DNA of 47,878 nucleotides from Chitinophaga pinensis (GTDB taxonomy: Bacteria; Bacteroidota; Bacteroidia; NS11-12g; UBA9320), in NCBI GenBank assembly GCA_945889315.1, contig CAMDBP010000011.1, positions 1 through 47,878 on the forward strand, read 5' to 3'. The position numbers and the translations under genes are program-made. Below, one piece after another: positions 43,874 to 47,878 of the stretch. The notes beneath the pieces are model-generated. The model was not told the DNA's origin, searched no databases, and was given only the letters and a program-made list of their open reading frames with translations. Within the stretch, counting starts at the first letter, position 1. Each line of letters starts with the position of its first letter.

Positions 43874-44109
43874 AAAACATAAAATGGACGACTTCCTTAT
43901 AATGTTATACCAGAAAAGCGGGACTGAATTTGCATGAACCTTATCCAAGTACATAGGACTGTTTGGTATGTGAATTTTTAACATCGCCTAGGGCAATTGT
44001 AGACTTGGCGCTTTGTAGGAATAAAGCATACGATACGTATTACCAGGCATTAAACGGGCATCACCTGTTTTTTTGGACTTCACTTCTAAGGGTATCACCT
44101 AACCATTCA

Positions 44110-44907
44110 CTAGTAAGACAGCACTTCTTTGGTTAGAATCAAAATGGCCATTGCAAGTACAAAGAATCCAAAGTACTTTTTAAGTTTATCTACTTCTATT
44201 TTTTTGGAACTATAAAGTCCTAGCATCATTCCTATGAGAGCAAAAACGCTAAACGTGATTAAAAACGACCAATCCATAAGTCTGCCTCCAATTATATCAC
44301 CCATAAAACCGGACATACTGTTCAATGCAATTATGGCGAGGGATGTCCCGATAGCTTGCGAAATACTTAGACCTAATAATATCACTAAAGCCGGTACAAT
44401 AAGGAAACCACCACCTGCCCCAACTATACTGGTAATTATACCGACACCAGCACCTGAAATAATCGTTTTCATTTTATCAGGCTCAGTGCCTGAGTGATGC
44501 ATAGTAATTCCGCGTATCATAGAATAGGAAGCAAGGATCATAACCACGCCAAAGAAAAGCATAATTGCCATATTTTTAGTGAGGGTTACATCTCCAAGTG
44601 CTAAAAGTTGCAGAGGAATTTGTGGTACTAAAAATCTACGTGTTAAAAAAACAGTAAGCGCCGATGGCACGACAAAGAATAGACCAACTTTGTACTCGAT
44701 TTGTTGGTCTAAATGTTTTTTTAATGACCCGACTAAGGCGGATAAGCCGACTACCCAAAGGGAATATGCGGTAGCGAGAAGAGGTTCAATATGAAATACA
44801 TACACAAAAATAGGCACTGCTAAAATTGATCCACCCCCGCCAAAAAGACCTAATGTAAAACCCATTAGAATCGCTAGAACAAAACCATAAAGTTGACTGA
44901 CTTGCAT
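44110..44907 (-). CDS. TauE/SafE family sulfite/organosulfur exporter-like permease
   Basis: Integral membrane protein with about eight spans. The first half-repeat has GFTLGLFGGGGSILAVPIFVY near 16-36 and the second has GAGVGIITSIVGAGGGFLIVP near 151-171, the duplicated glycine-rich motif of the family. Members move sulfite, sulfoacetate, taurine or other anions, often outward. ATG at 44907 is preferred: longer starts back to 45024 would overlap the regulator gene by 47 bases and add a non-conserved stretch. A weak -7 box and an operator-like site lie just upstream. Its neighbours suggest export of sulfite made by the persulfide dioxygenase (inference). Confidence 0.85.
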   Translation of the reverse strand: MQVSQLYGFVLAILMGFTLGLFGGGGSILAVPIFVYVFHIEPLLATAYSLWVVGLSALVGSLKKHLDQQIEYKVGLFFVVPSALTVFLTRRFLVPQIPLQLLALGDVTLTKNMAIMLFFGVVMILASYSMIRGITMHHSGTEPDKMKTIISGAGVGIITSIVGAGGGFLIVPALVILLGLSISQAIGTSLAIIALNSMSGFMGDIIGGRLMDWSFLITFSVFALIGMMLGLYSSKKIEVDKLKKYFGFFVLAMAILILTKEVLSY

Positions 44908-44916
44908 ATTTCGCAG

Positions 44917-44924
44917 CAAATATG
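44917..44924 (-). promoter_or_regulatory. Predicted weak -7 box for the TauE/SafE gene
   Basis: CATATTTG on the minus strand is one base off TAnnTTTG and ends 9 bases before the ATG at 44907. A weak box without a -33 TTG fits an activator-dependent promoter. Confidence 0.4.
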
Positions 44925-44945
44925 CGGACATGCACATGCTTCTTA

Positions 44946-44959
44946 GGGAACCTAAGTTA
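44946..44959 (-). promoter_or_regulatory. Candidate Crp/Fnr-type operator 2
   Basis: GGAAC-CTAA-GTTAC (plus strand) is an imperfect palindrome with one mismatch, sharing TAAGTTACA with operator 1. It starts 22 bases beyond the -7 box edge, exactly as operator 1 does. It lies between the regulator gene and the permease gene. Confidence 0.5.
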
Positions 44960-44977
44960 CATAAAACTGCAGATACG

Positions 44978-45637
44978 TTAAAGTTTAGTAAGAATAATCT
45001 TGTTTCTACTGTGAGTAAGAACACCGTCCTTTTCTAGTTTAGCGAGCATACGCGATATCACAACACGACTAGAGTGCATATCATTGGCAATTTGGAAATG
45101 AGTACCTTGTATTTCGACACTGCCTGTTACCATTGCTTTATCTCGCAGGTACTTCATAAGTCTTTCTTCCATATTGTGAAACGCAAGCGTATCAATAGCT
45201 TCCAGCATTTCGTTTAACCTGTAGTTGTAGGTTTCCATGATAAAATGGCGCCATTCTTTGTACTTAACCATCCAATCATCCACTTTAACAATAGGTAAGA
45301 ATAACAATTCGCATTGGTCTTCTGCAATAGCTCTGATTTTACTCTTGCTTCCGTGAGTGGCCAGATTAAGTGTTACAGCGCACGTATCCCCCATTTCAAG
45401 GTAGTATAATAGTAGTTCTTTGCCGTCACTATCTTCCGTTAATATTTTTAAAGTACCTGAAACTATAAGGGGGAAATACTCCATTTTATCCCCTATGTTA
45501 ATGATGATTTCGTCCGAATTAAAAGCTTTTAATTGACCATTATAGCAAATCTCATTGATCAGTTCTTCGTTAAACACATTTTGAAAACGACTGTGCAAGT
45601 GATTATAACACGTGATATCGAATGGGATTATTGACAT
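44978..45637 (-). CDS. Crp/Fnr-family transcriptional regulator
   Basis: N-terminal cyclic-nucleotide-type sensor domain (about 25-140: AFNSDEIIINIGDKMEYFPL, then VSGTLKILTEDSDGKELLLY) and a C-terminal winged helix-turn-helix (about 150-219) with recognition region FQIANDMHSSRVVISRMLAKLE near 180-201. No Fnr-type N-terminal cysteine cluster is seen, so it probably does not carry an FeS cluster; cysteines at 10, 31, 91 and 109 are scattered. At 219 residues it is a typical Bacteroidota member. It lies 21 bases after the FMN-binding gene. It is the natural candidate to bind the two operator-like sites at 43860 and 44946. Confidence 0.9.
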   Translation of the reverse strand: MSIIPFDITCYNHLHSRFQNVFNEELINEICYNGQLKAFNSDEIIINIGDKMEYFPLIVSGTLKILTEDSDGKELLLYYLEMGDTCAVTLNLATHGSKSKIRAIAEDQCELLFLPIVKVDDWMVKYKEWRHFIMETYNYRLNEMLEAIDTLAFHNMEERLMKYLRDKAMVTGSVEIQGTHFQIANDMHSSRVVISRMLAKLEKDGVLTHSRNKIILTKL

Positions 45638-45658
45638 GCTACGAATTTATACTTTTTC

Positions 45659-46192
45659 TTACTTTTTTTGAATAATGCGCAACTGCTCATTAACTCCGGC
45701 AGTAATAGACTTTACAGAAATAGTAGCACCTGAGATAGCATCTATATTTTCTCCGACACTAAACTTTTTTCCTTTTTCAAATTGTTTGAGCCAGCCCTTG
45801 TTGGCAATCTGATAACCATGGTCTGAGGTGTATTCAAGTACCCTTACTTTTTTGATATTTTTATCCTTATCAAAAGCGGTGAAAAAGTAAAATTGCTCAA
45901 ACGAAATAGAATCTTCAGAGGGCTTGTCACAACCACCTATTTTACATCCTAATGCTCTCGTAATCATAGAATATCCTGCTAGCGTATCGGCACTATACAC
46001 CTCGTATAACTGATGATTTAGTGCTAACGTATCATTCATAGAAATTTCCCGGATAAGCACTTCTTGATCAAATAACTTGTTTAATTGCTTGCTCATTTTA
46101 TGACTGAGATAACCGGGCAAATAGCTATAAGAAGCAGCTAAGGTGAAGCCGCCTAGCACAAAAAATATACCTATGTAAAATCTATGCTTCAC
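45659..46192 (-). CDS. Membrane-anchored FMN-binding-domain protein
   Basis: An N-terminal anchor or signal (about 5-28) leads to an extracytoplasmic domain ending in an FMN_bind motif: DAISGATISVKSITAGV near 149-165. D-x-x-SGAT is the motif at which FMN is covalently attached to Thr by ApbE-type transferases in NqrC and RnfG. The gene therefore probably encodes a flavinylated periplasmic electron carrier; apbE is not in this window. A cysteine pair (LGCKIGGCDK) near 88-93 is unusual and might bind metal or form a disulfide. The start is GTG at 46192, 8 bases after the porin gene. Confidence 0.82.
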   Translation of the reverse strand: MKHRFYIGIFFVLGGFTLAASYSYLPGYLSHKMSKQLNKLFDQEVLIREISMNDTLALNHQLYEVYSADTLAGYSMITRALGCKIGGCDKPSEDSISFEQFYFFTAFDKDKNIKKVRVLEYTSDHGYQIANKGWLKQFEKGKKFSVGENIDAISGATISVKSITAGVNEQLRIIQKK

Positions 46193-46200
46193 TAACTATA

Positions 46201-47388
46201 CTATCTAAACCAAAAACCTATACCCGAGTTAAATTGATGCGTTTGACTATGAAGTGCATTGTTAAAATTTTGATAATCAGCTTTAATAACAACAGCGTCA
46301 TTCAGAAAATAGGAGAAACCAGCGGTTACCACTGTGCGGTCATACGCCTTATTGGGAATCATAGATTCATCTACCGATTGATGTGTATTGTATTGTGAGT
46401 ATCGTACAAAAGGCACGATTTTCCTTATCATTCCCAGCAAGCTCGAAACATCATAACCAACTTCTCCATAATACCCAAACATACTTGATCCTAGATCCCT
46501 TCCTGTAAACGCGTTGTACGAAGAAGTATTGGTGAAATTCGAAAAGAATAATTCCCCTTTTGCTTGCAGTTTCCTCGCTTGATATCTAAAATCAAAACCA
46601 ACCATTTGCACGCCTACGATGGAACTATCTGCCCTTGCCATTTGATTTACGCTATCTCTATGAATGTTTTCGAAAAGACTAGATTCGGTAGTGCCTAAAT
46701 ATCCTGCAAGACCTATATCAAATCCCTTTATGCCGTAATAATTTATCTTACCAGAAAGATCAGGTCTGGTCATGGTAGATTGTGCTCCTTTTTGACGTGC
46801 TCCACGTAAGGGCTTGCTGCCTTCTAATTTAGCTCCATTATCATAACTCATGGGGCCATTTACGAGATAAAGTTGGTATCTGAGTGCCGCACTTGGCAGG
46901 TTACCTGCAATCCCCGCTCCTATTTCTCTCCACGTACTTGGGTACAAGGCATTCGATATTACAGGTCTGTTTACCCCATTAAAAATAGTAGGCTCGTGGT
47001 ACTCATTCATCAGCCCCATTGGGATAAGTAATAATCCTGCCTGCACATTTAGCCAAGGTTTTGCCTGGTAATTTAAAAAAGCTTGCTCCAAGTAAACTTC
47101 TTTAATGTGCTCTATTTCTATTTCGCTGATAAACGATGTCTTATTGTTGAATTTGTAGCCAAAAAGCAGCACCATTCGTTCTGCATCTAAATCGCCATTG
47201 TATTGGGTATTATTCCCAAAAGGTTGTTCGTAATGCACTTCGCCGTAGGCACCCATAAGTAGATTTCCGTCTTTGCTTTCCAATAGTGTACGAGCCGCAT
47301 TCATGTGGTAATTGGTAAAACTATCCATTTCTTGCGCCATGCTTAATTGACCAATTAATAGCACCACAAGGGTGTAAAATAATTTCAT
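46201..47388 (-). CDS. Outer-membrane porin-like beta-barrel
   Basis: Signal peptide 1-18 (ends QLSMAQ). The rest has alternating hydrophobic/aromatic strands and ends in VIKADYQNFNN..., finishing with the aromatic C-terminus GIGFWFR typical of outer-membrane barrels. YLEQAFLNYQAKPWLNVQAG near 94-113 followed by GLMNEYHEPTIFNGVNRP resembles the phosphate-selective porin O/P-like family. Substrate unknown. It is the first gene of a probable operon with the FMN-binding protein, the Crp/Fnr regulator and perhaps the TauE/SafE permease. Confidence 0.8.
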   Translation of the reverse strand: MKLFYTLVVLLIGQLSMAQEMDSFTNYHMNAARTLLESKDGNLLMGAYGEVHYEQPFGNNTQYNGDLDAERMVLLFGYKFNNKTSFISEIEIEHIKEVYLEQAFLNYQAKPWLNVQAGLLLIPMGLMNEYHEPTIFNGVNRPVISNALYPSTWREIGAGIAGNLPSAALRYQLYLVNGPMSYDNGAKLEGSKPLRGARQKGAQSTMTRPDLSGKINYYGIKGFDIGLAGYLGTTESSLFENIHRDSVNQMARADSSIVGVQMVGFDFRYQARKLQAKGELFFSNFTNTSSYNAFTGRDLGSSMFGYYGEVGYDVSSLLGMIRKIVPFVRYSQYNTHQSVDESMIPNKAYDRTVVTAGFSYFLNDAVVIKADYQNFNNALHSQTHQFNSGIGFWFR

Positions 47389-47406
47389 ATAGGTTCTTTA
47401 GTGGTG

Positions 47407-47414
47407 CAAATCTA
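47407..47414 (-). promoter_or_regulatory. Predicted -7 box for the porin operon
   Basis: TAGATTTG on the minus strand is an exact match and ends 18 bases before the ATG at 47388. There is no -33 TTG; an inverted repeat lies further upstream (47451-47474). Confidence 0.5.
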
Positions 47415-47450
47415 TTTTTATTTGGATTAATTAAAAATAAGAAATGCTAA

Positions 47451-47474
47451 AAATAAGTACGACTCTACTTATTT
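47451..47474. repeat. Perfect inverted repeat upstream of the porin operon
   Basis: AAATAAGTA, a 6-base spacer, then TACTTATTT. Its centre is about 60 bases upstream of the predicted porin transcription start, a usual position for a Crp-type activator site with N6 spacing. It also lies 80 bases downstream of the methyltransferase stop, so an AT-rich terminator is an alternative reading. Confidence 0.45.
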
Positions 47475-47554
47475 AGAATGACACCTATAATTCTTGCTAA
47501 AATTTAACCTTACTAACTGTTTATAAGAGTATTAAGTTCAAAAATAAGCCGTCA

Positions 47555-47878
47555 TTATTTCTTCTTCATCCTAGCGAACGAAAAATTTTGAACCGTATTA
47601 AATGGCGTAACGTGATCGGCAGTAAAGTAATTTTCTACACTAAAATCACTTCCAAATGTATCCTCCATTTGATTATGATCATACTGTGTAATTTCAAGAC
47701 CACTACATTTGAGTGGGCCAGAAGGCGAGAAAGTAGCTAGAATCACATTTTCTGCATACTCTTTTACCATGTCTACATACGCAGTTACTTCTTCTTGCTC
47801 TCTTAGAAAATGAAAAACTGCACGGTCGTGCCACACTTCATATGTTTTGGTTGGTTTAAAATCCAGAATGTCGGTTAC
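47555..47878 (-). CDS. Class I SAM-dependent methyltransferase, C-terminal part (5' truncated)
   Basis: The frame stays open to the window edge (reading VTDILDFKPTKTYEVWHDRA), so the GTG at 47836 is internal and the start lies outside. YEVWHDRAVFHFLREQEEVTAYV is the motif that follows the SAM-binding core in thiol-methyltransferase-like enzymes. NVILATFSPSGPLKCSGLEI and the final FNTVQNFSFARMKK complete the fold. The SAM-binding glycine motif is not in view. The real substrate is unknown. Confidence 0.75.
   Translation of the reverse strand, partial: VTDILDFKPTKTYEVWHDRAVFHFLREQEEVTAYVDMVKEYAENVILATFSPSGPLKCSGLEITQYDHNQMEDTFGSDFSVENYFTADHVTPFNTVQNFSFARMKKK

Noticed and set aside
43754-43984. 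76-codon minus-strand frame overlapping the 5' end of the persulfide dioxygenase gene
   Set aside because: Out of frame with the real gene, spans its promoter and operator, and has no recognisable features.
1-47878. CRISPR arrays, phage or IS elements, toxin-antitoxin or other defence systems, tRNA and rRNA genes
   Set aside because: Looked for in all gaps and on both strands by eye; no direct-repeat arrays, transposase or integrase motifs, terminal repeats or cloverleaf sequences were found.

Overview
The window comes from a Bacteroidota genome, most likely Flavobacteriales. The evidence is a low-GC, densely packed layout; recurrent promoter boxes of the Bacteroidota form TAnnTTTG; family signatures such as a lamin-tail/FlgD-like extracellular protein, a Wzi/RemB-like outer-membrane barrel, a Pro- and Glu-rich TonB and a chain of periplasmic SurA-type foldases with MoxR; a roughly 670-residue urocanase; and many GTG/TTG starts. 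Genus cannot be read from the sequence. I see no rRNA, tRNA, CRISPR array, insertion sequence or phage gene, and no gene-free stretch above 300 bases.

Layout. 1-558: 3' end of a secreted lamin-tail protein. 577-2598: urocanase. 2763-6571: ABC exporter pair, periplasmic WD40 protein and RidA-family protein. 6593-10121 (minus): ligA, a DUF6913-like protein and dapA. 10321-15112 (plus): outer-membrane barrel, CDP-alcohol phosphatidyltransferase, then a compact operon of YhcH-like protein, two thioredoxin-fold proteins and a lipoprotein. 15109-21623 (minus): three SurA-like foldases, MoxR and a DnaQ/GIY-YIG fusion nuclease. 21763-23535: menE-like and trmB. 23530-26305 (minus): dsbD and gmhA. 26443-31445 (plus): glucosaminidase with LysM repeats, sodium:solute symporter, LOG-family protein, mnmE. 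31569-36498: coiled-coil secreted protein, small export protein, class C serine hydrolase, ALDH3-like dehydrogenase. 36587-38979 (minus): accD-gcvH-vanZ-tonB. 39156-42357: GNAT, galE, an ICMT-like methyltransferase and a MauE/thioredoxin fusion. 42409-47388 (minus): persulfide dioxygenase/rhodanese, TauE/SafE permease, Crp/Fnr regulator, FMN-binding protein and porin. 47555-47878: 3' end of a methyltransferase gene.

Most genes are housekeeping or envelope functions. The most coherent accessory block is 42409-47388. Its enzymes suggest handling of reactive sulfur: persulfide oxidation to sulfite, sulfur transfer by rhodanese, and anion export by TauE/SafE, next to a Crp/Fnr regulator. Two imperfect palindromes resembling GTAAC-N4-GTTAC lie exactly 21 bases upstream of the -7 boxes of both the permease and the dioxygenase genes, the place expected for an activator that replaces the -33 element. 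A second theme is that many -7 boxes end only 4-10 bases before the start codon, so many mRNAs here should be leaderless or nearly so, including some starting with GTG or TTG. Promoter and operator calls are by eye and none has been tested.
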